Shown here piece by piece: positions 1 through 9,013 of a DNA stretch of 64,000 nucleotides. Position numbers and translations under genes: made by a program. Position 1 is the first letter of the stretch. The number at the start of each line of letters is the position of its first letter. Source of the stretch: a virus; IMG/VR virus record IMGVR_UViG_3300025133_000030, positions 1 through 64,000 of that record; one strand, 5' to 3'. The notes under the pieces were generated by a model. It ran no database searches. It was given only the letters and a program-made list of their open reading frames with translations, and was not told where the DNA came from.

Positions 1-2
1 TT

Positions 3-3000
3 CGTCCTGTCGAAGTTCAGAGTTTTCAAGAGTTTGTCCAATTGTTTGGCGAACCAATTCCCGGTGATGGCAGCGGAGATGTCTGGCGTGACGGCAATTA
101 TACCTCTCCAACATATGCCGCTTATGCAGCAAAGGCTTTCCTTCGTAATGGTGGGCCTTTGACGTTTATGCGCCTCCTTGGCGATGCTAATTCTTCTGCA
201 AACACCGCTGGTCTCGCTGGTTGGACAATGGGGTCTGTTGGCAGAGGGGCAAGCCACGGCGGAGCATACGCTCTTATTGTGGCCCCAAGTGGCAGCGAGG
301 CAGATGCAACCCATACATTCGCACACGGATATAACACAGGATCAGTGGCAGCAATATTCTATGCTCGACCCGGCAGCGACACAGCTTTCAAGCTCTCTGG
401 TTCTTATATTGGTTATGACGGTTCTCTTGCTGGTCAATTTGCACATGGTACTTCCTCTGCTGGCGCATTTTTGAAGACCAATTCGAGCAACAACTTTGTA
501 ATGGAGATTGCAACCACCGCGGATCTTAGTTCCGGCACCGCAGCAACTGCAACAATAACTTTCTCTGATACCGATGGCGGCAGTATCGACAATAATCAAG
601 ACATAACAATCACATCTGCAGCTGGGACTACTATAACCTATACCACCAAGGCCGTCACCACCGTTGCAAACAACGAATTTGCTAGCGGCGGCGGTTTTGA
701 TGATAAGGCTGAGCAGTTGAGGTTGTGTATTATTAATGCATCCGGTCACGATGGCGAGATTCTAGTCACGCGAGCCGACAATGTTTTAACACTGACTCAG
801 CGAGATGTCGGCACCGATGGTAATACCACTATAACAGAAGACATCACAGATTGCGCTGCAAGCGCCGCCTTCACTGGCGGAGCCGACGGCGTATATAAGA
901 AAGTTGAGTTCAACTTTGACAAAAATTCAGAAAAGTTCATTCGCAAGGTGTTTAACACCGATCCTACAAAGACCAACAGCAGCCTAGAATCAACAGTTGA
1001 GCCATATTTCTTGGGTCAAACAAATGAGCGTCTTCTCGCTCAGCCTGAATCGGGTTCGACAGTGTCCTCCATGGCCTCTAGTAACGCTATGTACGGAGCG
1101 ATTATTCCAATAAGAACCAATTCCGGCGATTATGAAGGCGGAGTCAATCAACAGGCTTACTCTGCGGCATCCTCTGGTTGGATTCTCAGTCAGGCTACAG
1201 AGCAATTCTCTGATTACGACTATACACGATCGACAAAGCAGCTTTTTAAGGTACATGCCCTAGAAGAGGGCGAGTGGCCGATGAGAAATGTAAAGATCTC
1301 AATTGAAAGCATTAGACCACCTTCAAACCAGTCGGCCGACCCATACGGCTCGTTCTCTCTTCTTGTGCGCCAAGCATCAGATAGTGACCACCGACCTCAG
1401 GTTCTTGAGAGGTTTGATAACTTAAACTTGAATCCAGACTCAGCAAATTATATTCTCCGAAGGATCGGGGATCAGTATGCTCAATGGGACTCTACAGAGA
1501 GAAAGCTTATACTTGTCGGCGAATATGATAATATTTCACGATACATAAGAATAGAAGCTAGTTCTGATCTTTCTGCTGGCTCACTTGATGCCTCATTGCT
1601 TCCATTTGGATTCGTTGGCCCACATCAGCCTCTACCAATGCATTTTGTTAGTGGCACCACTAATGCCGCAGCAAATAGTATTTCAAAAGTTCATACCGGC
1701 AGTGTGGCATATGCGACTGCAAATTCACATACAGCATATACCATACATAACGGTGCCACCGGCATCGGTGCCGCACCAAAGCGCTTTGGCGACGGCAACG
1801 GGAACCATGTTGTACTGTACAGCGCACAAGCATACAACGTCAACATTCAGGAATCCGACACTGCCGGAAACGGTGGCGGAGGCCTCACTAATACTGACCC
1901 TCAAGGGAGAGTAAAGTTCATTTGGCCAACAATGCCGCTGAGAATAAGTTCATCAGTAGGTAATTTTGCCTCATCTGACTCTAATTACTTCGGCATAGAT
2001 ACAGCAGCATCAGCTGGCTCTAGAGATCACGATGTTGCCTATGCTGATTATTTGAGAAAGCTACCCGGAGCCATGTCGGACAGTACAACTGTTGTTGCGG
2101 CACCAACTTTCCACTTTTCGATTGATGAAATCGGACCAGACCATGCACATTATGGAACTCACCTAACTTGGAGATCCGGCTCTGCTCAATATCCCGATGA
2201 AGACGATATTCGCTCATATTCTGCAGCAAGTGGTTCTTTTTATCTGCTTACTGGTTCCGGGCCAAGGGTTAAGGGTTTCACCCTGCCTCTTGCTGGCGGT
2301 AACAGTGGTTGGAATATTCTCGAAAGAGATCCGCTTCGCCAAGGAGACGAACCTACAGGCGCTTTTCAAGGCGCTCAGGGCGGAACAACAACAAATGCAG
2401 AACTAGACAACTCAGTATACCACACCCTCAGACGCGCTGTGGACACAGTGGCAGACCCAGAATATGTAGATTATAACGTATTGACTGCCCCGGGCATCAT
2501 TAACACGACTATTACGGATAGGATGCTTGACATATGCGACTCAAGGGCCGACGCTTTGGCTCTTATCGATCTGCCAAGCGTTTACACCCCCAAGTACTGG
2601 GCAAATAGTGACACGACATATGCAAGCCGCAGAAAGAGTGTAGACACCATGGTTGAAACACACCGTGCTAGAGGGTTGAACTCAAGTTACGGCGCTGCAT
2701 ACGCACCTTGGGTCAATATAGTCGAAGGATCAAAGACCTTGTGGGTACCGCCTTCAGTGGTAGCTCTTGGCACCTTCGCTAGCAGCGACGCACAATCGGC
2801 ACCATGGTTCGCCCCTGCAGGCTTCACTAGGGGTGGCCTATCAGAAGGTTCTTCGGGCCTTAGTGTTGTCGGCGTCACACATAAATTTACAAGCAGAGAT
2901 AGAGACGACCTTTACGATGTGGATGTAAACCCCATTGCGTCTTTCCCTGCTGAAGGCATCGTAATCTTCGGACAGAAGACGCTTCAAGCCTTCGATTCAG

Positions 3001-3323
3001 CAGTTGACAGAATCAATGTTAGAAGATTGATGATCTTCGTGAAGAAGAGGGTATCATTCATTGCATCAAGGTTATTGTTTGACAACAACGTAGAAGCAAC
3101 TTGGAACAGATTCAAGAGTCAGGTTGAGCCTCTTCTCGGTTCGATTAGATCCGGCGGCGGCCTTAGCGACTTCAGAGTTGTGTTGGATGAAACAACGACA
3201 ACACCTGATCTGGTAGACAGAAACATCATGTACGCAAAGATTTTCTTGAAGCCAGCACGTGCTATTGAGTTTATTGCAATTGACTTTGTTATCACAAGGT
3301 CAGGCGCATCTTTTGACGATTAA
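3..3323 (+). CDS. Contractile tail sheath protein (5' end outside window)
   Basis: Outer sheath of the contractile tail, which shortens to drive the tube through the cell envelope. The reading frame is open from base 3, and its first residues (RPVEVQSFQEFVQLFGEP) match the conserved sheath N-terminus, so the true start lies a little upstream and the gene is cut by the window. The last 150 residues have the classic sheath C-terminal domain (NVRRLMIFVKK, FDNNVEATW, SGGGLSDFRV, then an aromatic/hydrophobic strand before the stop). In between are Thr/Ser/Gly-rich surface domains, which explains a length near 1,100 aa against 659 aa for T4 gp18. It is followed by the tube gene, the normal sheath-tube order. 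Confidence 0.93.
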   Translation, partial: RPVEVQSFQEFVQLFGEPIPGDGSGDVWRDGNYTSPTYAAYAAKAFLRNGGPLTFMRLLGDANSSANTAGLAGWTMGSVGRGASHGGAYALIVAPSGSEADATHTFAHGYNTGSVAAIFYARPGSDTAFKLSGSYIGYDGSLAGQFAHGTSSAGAFLKTNSSNNFVMEIATTADLSSGTAATATITFSDTDGGSIDNNQDITITSAAGTTITYTTKAVTTVANNEFASGGGFDDKAEQLRLCIINASGHDGEILVTRADNVLTLTQRDVGTDGNTTITEDITDCAASAAFTGGADGVYKKVEFNFDKNSEKFIRKVFNTDPTKTNSSLESTVEPYFLGQTNERLLAQPESGSTVSSMASSNAMYGAIIPIRTNSGDYEGGVNQQAYSAASSGWILSQATEQFSDYDYTRSTKQLFKVHALEEGEWPMRNVKISIESIRPPSNQSADPYGSFSLLVRQASDSDHRPQVLERFDNLNLNPDSANYILRRIGDQYAQWDSTERKLILVGEYDNISRYIRIEASSDLSAGSLDASLLPFGFVGPHQPLPMHFVSGTTNAAANSISKVHTGSVAYATANSHTAYTIHNGATGIGAAPKRFGDGNGNHVVLYSAQAYNVNIQESDTAGNGGGGLTNTDPQGRVKFIWPTMPLRISSSVGNFASSDSNYFGIDTAASAGSRDHDVAYADYLRKLPGAMSDSTTVVAAPTFHFSIDEIGPDHAHYGTHLTWRSGSAQYPDEDDIRSYSAASGSFYLLTGSGPRVKGFTLPLAGGNSGWNILERDPLRQGDEPTGAFQGAQGGTTTNAELDNSVYHTLRRAVDTVADPEYVDYNVLTAPGIINTTITDRMLDICDSRADALALIDLPSVYTPKYWANSDTTYASRRKSVDTMVETHRARGLNSSYGAAYAPWVNIVEGSKTLWVPPSVVALGTFASSDAQSAPWFAPAGFTRGGLSEGSSGLSVVGVTHKFTSRDRDDLYDVDVNPIASFPAEGIVIFGQKTLQAFDSAVDRINVRRLMIFVKKRVSFIASRLLFDNNVEATWNRFKSQVEPLLGSIRSGGGLSDFRVVLDETTTTPDLVDRNIMYAKIFLKPARAIEFIAIDFVITRSGASFDD

Positions 3324-3394
3324 ACAAAAATAAAAAAGATTTCTTCTACTAATTACAAGAGAAGACATCCGATTATAACAGGAGAACATAAAAA

Positions 3395-3967
3395 ATGGCA
3401 TTTTGGAGCGACCCGGGGATTGAACCAAAAAGAGCGTACCGCTGGAAGGTACAGGCAGATGGCCTTATCGGTGGTAACTACTGGATTGCTACCAAGGTCG
3501 ATAAGCCTTCTTTTAAGGTTGGAGAATATTCACACAAACTCTTGAATCACACTTTCTATTACCCCGGTAGAGTTGAGTGGGATCAGTTAACAATGACGAT
3601 CGTAGATCCGGGTGGCCTTGGCCGCACAGCTGGCGTCGATGAGGCCGATCTTGACATGGCTAAGCAACTGATGAAAAACCTTTACGGCTCAGGATATAGA
3701 GATCCTGATTCCGCAGGGGTAGCAGATTCAACGGTTTCCAAAATCAGCGCAGTGGGTTCGTTGGGTAACTTAATTATTACACAGCTTATTCCTAGTAACG
3801 ATGTTAATCGCGTCAACATGAGAACGGGCGACAAGTTTACTCTTAATAACGCTTGGATCTTGGACGCTAAGTTTGGTAGCCTTGATTACTCTTCTGAGGA
3901 AGCTGTAACAATTGACTTGACAATCCGTTACGATTGGGCTAAACTAGAAGGTGTGAATGAGCCTTAA
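3395..3967 (+). CDS. Tail tube protein (T4 gp19-like)
   Basis: 190 aa, the usual size for the inner tube subunit of a contractile tail. The N-terminus (MAFWSDPGIEPKRAYRW) and the segments around KPSFKVGEYSHKLLNHTFYYPGR and WDQLTMTIVDP match the gp19 family, in which a beta-barrel hexamer stacks into the tube. It lies 71 nt after the sheath stop with an AGGAG ribosome-binding site before the ATG. The C-terminal part (NNAWILDAKFGSLDYSSEE) is the typical closing strand of this fold. Confidence 0.88.
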   Translation: MAFWSDPGIEPKRAYRWKVQADGLIGGNYWIATKVDKPSFKVGEYSHKLLNHTFYYPGRVEWDQLTMTIVDPGGLGRTAGVDEADLDMAKQLMKNLYGSGYRDPDSAGVADSTVSKISAVGSLGNLIITQLIPSNDVNRVNMRTGDKFTLNNAWILDAKFGSLDYSSEEAVTIDLTIRYDWAKLEGVNEP

Positions 3968-3996
3968 TTTAATTAGGCTTAAGAAAGCGAGGAATA

Positions 3997-4845
3997 ATGA
4001 GAAACAATAAAGAGCGCATGGGCGCACCATCGAGTGCCCCAGCGCCTACTTCCGCTGTCTTAGAGGAAGCAAATCAAGAAACAAAGCAGTTTTCTTTTGT
4101 TAATCCCACAGAATTTGTAGAAATACCATCGTCTGGAAGGTTTTATCCTGAAGGTCATGCTCTACATAACTGTGAGACAATCGAAATCCGCCACATGACA
4201 GCAAAAGATGAAGACATCCTTACTTCACAATCTTTGATTAAAAAGGGCGTAGCAGTAGACAGGATGCTTTCGAACATAATTGTCGATAAAAATATAAATA
4301 TAAAGGATTTATACCTTGGAGACAAGAATGCACTCTTGGTCGCAGCAAGGATCACTGGCTATGGAGCAGAATATTCTGCAACAATTTCTTGCCCAGCTTG
4401 CGGAGCGTCAACTAAGAATGCATTTGATCTACAGGAGGTTCTAGATTCTGGAACTTCCCATGACTTAGATACAATATCATCAGATGGTACCTTTACAATA
4501 AACCTTCCAAAGCTTGATGTTGGAGTGCAGGTCAGAGTTCTGACCGCTGCCGACGAGCAGAGGATGTTGAGCCTATCAAAGAGAAAGAAGAAAGATGGAC
4601 TTGGCGAGACGCCATGGACGGACCAATTGAGAAACATAATCGTCTCAGTCGAGGGGGTAGACGACCCCAAGGTACTTTCAGCTTTGATTGAGAACATGCC
4701 AGCGTTTGATTCACGCCACTTAAGAAACGAATACCAGAGAAACTGTCCAAATATAGACATGTCGCAAAACTTCAACTGCCAAGAATGCGGGGCGGTAGAG
4801 GAGGTATCGGTGCCACTAACGGCAGAGTTCTTTTGGCCTAGGTAG
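3997..4845 (+). CDS. Baseplate hub-type protein with zinc ribbon (T4 gp26-like)
   Basis: 282 aa. After a low-complexity start, the segment VEIPSSGRFYPEGHAL followed by TIEIRHMTAKDEDIL is typical of the T4 gp26 / T4-baseplate family. Two Cys pairs (CPAC near residue 130 and CQEC near residue 267) probably form a zinc ribbon. It sits between the tube and tape-measure genes, where hub assembly factors or tail chaperones are expected, and is followed after 7 nt by a 54-aa companion gene. Family assignment is from sequence pattern only; a tail assembly chaperone role is the alternative. Confidence 0.6.
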   Translation: MRNNKERMGAPSSAPAPTSAVLEEANQETKQFSFVNPTEFVEIPSSGRFYPEGHALHNCETIEIRHMTAKDEDILTSQSLIKKGVAVDRMLSNIIVDKNINIKDLYLGDKNALLVAARITGYGAEYSATISCPACGASTKNAFDLQEVLDSGTSHDLDTISSDGTFTINLPKLDVGVQVRVLTAADEQRMLSLSKRKKKDGLGETPWTDQLRNIIVSVEGVDDPKVLSALIENMPAFDSRHLRNEYQRNCPNIDMSQNFNCQECGAVEEVSVPLTAEFFWPR

Positions 4846-4852
4846 CAAATAT

Positions 4853-5017
4853 ATGGAATCTGTCTATGAACAGTTTTTCTATTTGAAGTATTACGGTAGT
4901 TGGAGCTTCTTAGAAGCGTACAATTTGCCAGTGGGTCTTCGTAGATGGTTTGTGGAGAGGTTGTCAAAACAACTCACCGATGAAGCAGAAATGCATAAGA
5001 AAGCTTCCAAGTCATAA
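4853..5017 (+). CDS. Small tail/baseplate assembly companion protein
   Basis: 54 aa, beginning MESVYEQFFYLKYYGSW and containing a LPVGLRRWFVERL segment followed by a charged tail. Short proteins of this type follow the gp26-like gene in other T4-like phages and are thought to act with it in hub or tail assembly. It starts 7 nt after the upstream stop, with only a weak ribosome-binding site (AGGTAG), so translation is probably coupled. I looked for a slippery heptamer before the upstream stop and saw none. Confidence 0.6.
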   Translation: MESVYEQFFYLKYYGSWSFLEAYNLPVGLRRWFVERLSKQLTDEAEMHKKASKS

Positions 5018-5047
5018 TTGACTGGATCAGTTAACAGTGTGTATTTT
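5018..5047 (+). promoter_or_regulatory. Putative sigma-70 promoter before the tape-measure operon
   Basis: TTGACT at 5018-5023 and TATTTT at 5042-5047 with an 18-bp spacer, in the 82-nt gap before the 5100 gene. It is a weaker match than the other promoters of the window. Confidence 0.35.
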
Positions 5048-5099
5048 CTTTCCTATATCCTAATTATTAGAAGAAGTCTTTTATTGAGAGGTACACCAT

Positions 5100-5441
5100 T
5101 TGGAAGATCTAAAGGAAGATAAGATATCTGAGATAGTTCTAGATCTAAACATGGGGCACTCTGGTCGTGTTGACGAGAGCGTCTTAGCTTGGTTTGGAGG
5201 TATTGTCAAGACCATTTTGGGCAGAGCACTTGGTATGCCTGAAGACTTACCGATAAAGATTAGAGGAAGCCAATCACAGGTGGATAGTTTCACCAAGGCT
5301 TTAGCCGCAGAAAAGCGATATCTTGAGGCATATAGAGATTACGGCCTCGATAGTGCAGCGACTTACAAGACCCGACACACACTTGATGCTGCTGTCAAGG
5401 GATTCGAGCGTAAAACCGGCTTAAAGTGGCCTTTCACATAG
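5100..5441 (+). CDS. Conserved phage tail-region protein, function unknown
   Basis: 113 aa with a TTG start preceded by GAGAGG (5086-5091) at good spacing. The sequence is mostly helical and charged, with a central hydrophobic stretch (LAWFGGIVKTILGRAL) and a C-terminal KGFERKTGLKW motif. Its position directly before the tape-measure gene suggests a tail-assembly role. I do not recognise a named family. Confidence 0.6.
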   Translation: MEDLKEDKISEIVLDLNMGHSGRVDESVLAWFGGIVKTILGRALGMPEDLPIKIRGSQSQVDSFTKALAAEKRYLEAYRDYGLDSAATYKTRHTLDAAVKGFERKTGLKWPFT

Positions 5442-5452
5442 GAGGTCATTAA

Positions 5453-7876
5453 GTGTCTGTAAAAATCCTAAAAGACATTCTAAGCAGAATGAGAAACTCA
5501 GGCTCTGATGCGAATACAGTGCAAGCTTTCGCAGACGCTTTGAAGAATGTTAGTGACTCTGGAGACTCCCATCTCTCAGGCACTGACTTGGCGGCAAGAA
5601 AGGCTGAACAAGACCTTCTTATCGAACAGATCCGATTGGAAAAAAAGCTAGCTGAGGAAAAGAATAACCTCAATGCTGCAACTCGGCAAAATAGGCTGCT
5701 CCTACAAGAGATGCAGACCGCAGGCAAGTTGGGCCTTCGACAACTCCAAGAAGAAATTGATGCTTTAAATCAAAAATTGATTCTCAAGATTCGATCGGGC
5801 GAAGCATCAGAAGAGGAGCTTACCACTGATAAAGAGTTGATGGCGACAAAACAAGAAAAAATAGAACTCCTAAGAGAGGAGATTGAACTCCTAGCCGAAC
5901 AAAGAAGAGCGCTCGATGACACTCGCGACGGAATGTCCAACCTCTTAAATACTTTGACATTCGGGTTGACTAATTCTAAAAACTGGAAAAGGTCTCTAAT
6001 GGGGTCAATTTCCGTCACAAAAGACCTCGCAGCATCTACAAATGAAGTTGTTTCAGCGATTAAGACGGGGGTTACGTTCCAGAACATATCCGCAAATGCA
6101 TTAATGGCCATTCAAGAGGCTACAATTGCATATGCTGTGGCCACTGAACGCTCCTTGAGTCGACTAGAGGCTGCAACTGGTGCAACAGGGGTCTACAGGG
6201 AGATGTTGTTGGATACAGCAGCAACACAAAGATCTTTTGGTCTGGTGGTCTCAGAAGTAGGGGAAGCTGTAGGGCAGCTTTTTAACACATTTAAGGGCTT
6301 TTCCGATCTTATTGAGGCAGACAGAATAAAAATAACAGAGACCGCAACCTCTCTCATGGGTCTCGGGATCAGTTCGGCCACAAGCAGTAAGCTCGTAGCT
6401 GGTCTGGGTGATACTATGGGTATGTCCGCACTCGACATCGAATCAGCAAGTCATAGAATTATTGCCGCGTCAAACCAGATAGGTGAAAGCTTTCAGTACA
6501 TGGCTGATTCTTTTGTTAGCGCTATGGATCACCTTGCTGTCTTTGGAGATGAAGCTGTACCAATCTTTTTAGATATGGCTGCAGCCGCAAAGGTGGCAGG
6601 AGTAGGGGTCAGTGATCTTCATAGCGCCTTTGGGGAAACTTTAGATACCTTCGCAGGAGCATCTAAGATAACTGCTGGACTTAATGCAGTTCTTGAGACG
6701 TCATTTTTTGATGAAACAACAATGGTTAACCTACAGAACCCTGCTGAGAGGTATATGTATGTTCTCAAGGGCTTACAACAATCTACTATTGATTTCGCTA
6801 ATGCAGATGTTAACACAAAGAGGATGATTTCGAATGCAGCAGGATTTAGGAATGCCTCTGTTGGTGTTCGGCTCCTTGAAACTAGTTTAAGTGACGTTCA
6901 AGCTAAGATGGACCAATTGAGGACCCCGTCAGGTCAACTAAAAGACCTTGCGGAACAAGCTATGAAGACAAAGAGCGTTTTTGAGTTATTCAAGGTTGCA
7001 TTCGAAAGTTTAGCTATCGTCGCCCAGCCTCTTATTGACAATGTCTTAAGGCCATTGGTCGTGTGGTTTATAGGTTTTACCGATTCCTTGGCAGGAGCTA
7101 TAACAGCAGGTATTCTCATAGCCATCCCGGTTATAAAACTCCTCGCCGTCACATTCAGTGTACTTAAGAGTCCTGTTTTGTGGCTCGCTACCGGCCTACG
7201 TACTTTAATTGCACCACTTGCTGGTGTGGCCGCTACAGGGCCCACTTTTGCGACATGGATTTCGACTATTGGAGCTGCAGCGCGCTCTGGCGCTGTTGGT
7301 TTGCTCATTCTTTCTGGTGTTATGTTGGCTATTTCTGCATCAGTTAGTGCAATCATTTTGAGTATGGCTGTTTATGAAAGGGCGCAAGCAAAAACCATAT
7401 CCGCTACTGCAAAACTAGCAACAGCACTCAAGGATGTCGCCAAATCCGACTTCGCAGTTCTCCAGTTACAGCTTGAGCGAATGGTCGAAACAATGAACAA
7501 GTTGCCGCAAGATAAGATAATGACGTTTAAGATGTTAACTGATTCAGTGACTCGGATGTCAACGGCAACGGCCGCAATCGATGCAACTCAAGCAGAAGCT
7601 GCAACTGGGCTGGTAGAGGCCGGAACAAAGTACGTAGTAGCGCAAGCAGCATCAGGAAACAACAACAATATGTTGGCTGCAGTGCTTAAAGAATTGACAA
7701 ATCTAGCCAAGGCATCTGCCGGCCCGGGACAACCAGCCGGAAATACAACGGCTGCAGCCCAGAATCTTGTAGTAGAGAAGCTCCATATTCAGTTGGGTAC
7801 AGAATCTCTAGCAACTTTGGAAAATGTGGTTGCAAATGTGATCAACAACAACGGCATACATATGGGGACAGGATAA
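5453..7876 (+). CDS. Tail tape-measure protein
   Basis: 807 aa with a GTG start and a perfect AGGAGG site 6 nt upstream. The first 170 residues are a long heptad-rich coiled coil (Glu/Leu/Gln-rich). Residues about 180-530 are Ala/Ser/Thr-rich helices, and residues about 535-640 hold several hydrophobic segments of membrane-spanning length. This coiled coil plus hydrophobic core is the usual tape-measure layout, setting tail length and later helping DNA pass the inner membrane. It is shorter than many because the family scales with tail length. The stop overlaps the next ATG by 1 nt (TAATG). Confidence 0.72.
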   Translation: MSVKILKDILSRMRNSGSDANTVQAFADALKNVSDSGDSHLSGTDLAARKAEQDLLIEQIRLEKKLAEEKNNLNAATRQNRLLLQEMQTAGKLGLRQLQEEIDALNQKLILKIRSGEASEEELTTDKELMATKQEKIELLREEIELLAEQRRALDDTRDGMSNLLNTLTFGLTNSKNWKRSLMGSISVTKDLAASTNEVVSAIKTGVTFQNISANALMAIQEATIAYAVATERSLSRLEAATGATGVYREMLLDTAATQRSFGLVVSEVGEAVGQLFNTFKGFSDLIEADRIKITETATSLMGLGISSATSSKLVAGLGDTMGMSALDIESASHRIIAASNQIGESFQYMADSFVSAMDHLAVFGDEAVPIFLDMAAAAKVAGVGVSDLHSAFGETLDTFAGASKITAGLNAVLETSFFDETTMVNLQNPAERYMYVLKGLQQSTIDFANADVNTKRMISNAAGFRNASVGVRLLETSLSDVQAKMDQLRTPSGQLKDLAEQAMKTKSVFELFKVAFESLAIVAQPLIDNVLRPLVVWFIGFTDSLAGAITAGILIAIPVIKLLAVTFSVLKSPVLWLATGLRTLIAPLAGVAATGPTFATWISTIGAAARSGAVGLLILSGVMLAISASVSAIILSMAVYERAQAKTISATAKLATALKDVAKSDFAVLQLQLERMVETMNKLPQDKIMTFKMLTDSVTRMSTATAAIDATQAEAATGLVEAGTKYVVAQAASGNNNNMLAAVLKELTNLAKASAGPGQPAGNTTAAAQNLVVEKLHIQLGTESLATLENVVANVINNNGIHMGTG

Positions 7877-8637
7877 TGACATTTAACACCTTTTCAAAAG
7901 ATAGTTACAATGATGCAACTATTACCTTGGGAAACAAAAACATCTCTTTGGAATTTACTCATATCCCGACAGGTATGAAGTGCAAGTTTAAAGCTTTTCT
8001 CGAATCCTATTCTGAAAATTATGAATCTAATTGGAATCATGAATATGTCTACGGTCGAATGGATCCATTGTCAACCTTTAATGGAACATCGAGAAAGATA
8101 ACCATGTCGTGGGCCCTGCCAGCCGCGGGATTAAAAGAGGCAAAAGCCAACCACAGAGAAGTAAGCAAATTTTTAATGATGTTATATCCTTCTTATGAGG
8201 AGAGGTTCCTTCTCGATGACGAAGGAAAGCAAACAGATAAATTTCTGGGTATGAGCGATATAGCCGCAGCACCACTGTTAAGAATGAAGTTAGCAAATTG
8301 GGCCGCGAGAGCCGACGATCAAGGCAAGGGCTTGCTGGTGGCTCCTACAGGTTGCCAATTCGAGCCAATGATTGAGCATGGTACTTTTATAAATGGCGGG
8401 AAGCTTTATCCAAAATCTATAATCCTTAGTTCAGATTTTGTAGTTTTCCACGAGCATGAATTGGGATTTACCACCCGTGCCGGGGAAAGTGGTCCTAGTC
8501 CTGCTAGGCCCGGGTTTGGGACTTTTCCGTTCGGCCAAATCAATGAACGTCTCGTGACTGGCAATGCTTACAAAAGGAAAGCATTAGATGATAATCGAAC
8601 AGCCCAAGCAGACAAAGACATACTACTAGGTAAGTAA
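7876..8637 (+). CDS. Baseplate / tail-tube initiator-type structural protein
   Basis: 253 aa. The central pattern YGRMDPLSTFNGTSRKI, followed by a strand with PAAGLKEAKANHREVSKFLMMLYPSYE, recurs in phage baseplate proteins that cap or start the tail tube. The C-terminal third contains the FEPMIEHGTF and LYPKSIILSSDF strands seen in the same group. It lies between the tape measure and a LysM-type wedge gene and is translationally coupled to the former. The exact T4 counterpart is not clear to me. Confidence 0.5.
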   Translation: MTFNTFSKDSYNDATITLGNKNISLEFTHIPTGMKCKFKAFLESYSENYESNWNHEYVYGRMDPLSTFNGTSRKITMSWALPAAGLKEAKANHREVSKFLMMLYPSYEERFLLDDEGKQTDKFLGMSDIAAAPLLRMKLANWAARADDQGKGLLVAPTGCQFEPMIEHGTFINGGKLYPKSIILSSDFVVFHEHELGFTTRAGESGPSPARPGFGTFPFGQINERLVTGNAYKRKALDDNRTAQADKDILLGK

Positions 8638-8655
8638 CAAAGGGGATATCAAAAG

Positions 8656-9012
8656 ATGTCGAGATCAGGAATAAGAAAAACATTAAAGAACGATTTGCCT
8701 TTTTATAAAAACCTTTTAGATAAAAGAAACAAAAGGTTTATAAGAATGCTCGAAACTGCGGATTTTGCGAGAATTGAATCCGCGGATCTTAGAGGTATAA
8801 CTTTTATCGATCATATTGTAACCATTGGAGATAGAATGAACAAGTTGTCTCACAAATTCTACGGCGATACTCAATATTGGTGGGTGATTGCGACATTTAA
8901 TAATACGCCTACCGACGGCCACTTGGAGCTTGGTCAGATGATATCTATACCCCTACCGCTAAGTGATGCTTTGGCCTTGCTAGACCCGGATCTAAGCCCG
9001 AGAACATACTAA
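8656..9012 (+). CDS. LysM-like baseplate wedge protein (gp53-type)
   Basis: 118 aa. The segment GDRMNKLSHKFYGDTQYWW, followed by VIATFNN and a short proline-rich end (MISIPLPL), is the LysM-like signature of T4 gp53 and related baseplate proteins. The N-terminal half is basic and helical. It is next to other baseplate genes and ends 1 nt before the next ATG. Confidence 0.68.
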   Translation: MSRSGIRKTLKNDLPFYKNLLDKRNKRFIRMLETADFARIESADLRGITFIDHIVTIGDRMNKLSHKFYGDTQYWWVIATFNNTPTDGHLELGQMISIPLPLSDALALLDPDLSPRTY

Positions 9013-9013
9013 A

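Noticed and set aside
4800-4860. Programmed frameshift between the gp26-like gene and its 54-aa neighbour
   Set aside because: No slippery heptamer or downstream structure is visible, and the small gene has its own ATG.
4359-4967. Long minus-strand frames, for example opposite the gp26-like gene
   Set aside because: They lie opposite strongly supported + strand genes, have no ribosome-binding sites and no recognisable domain. No minus-strand gene is supported anywhere.
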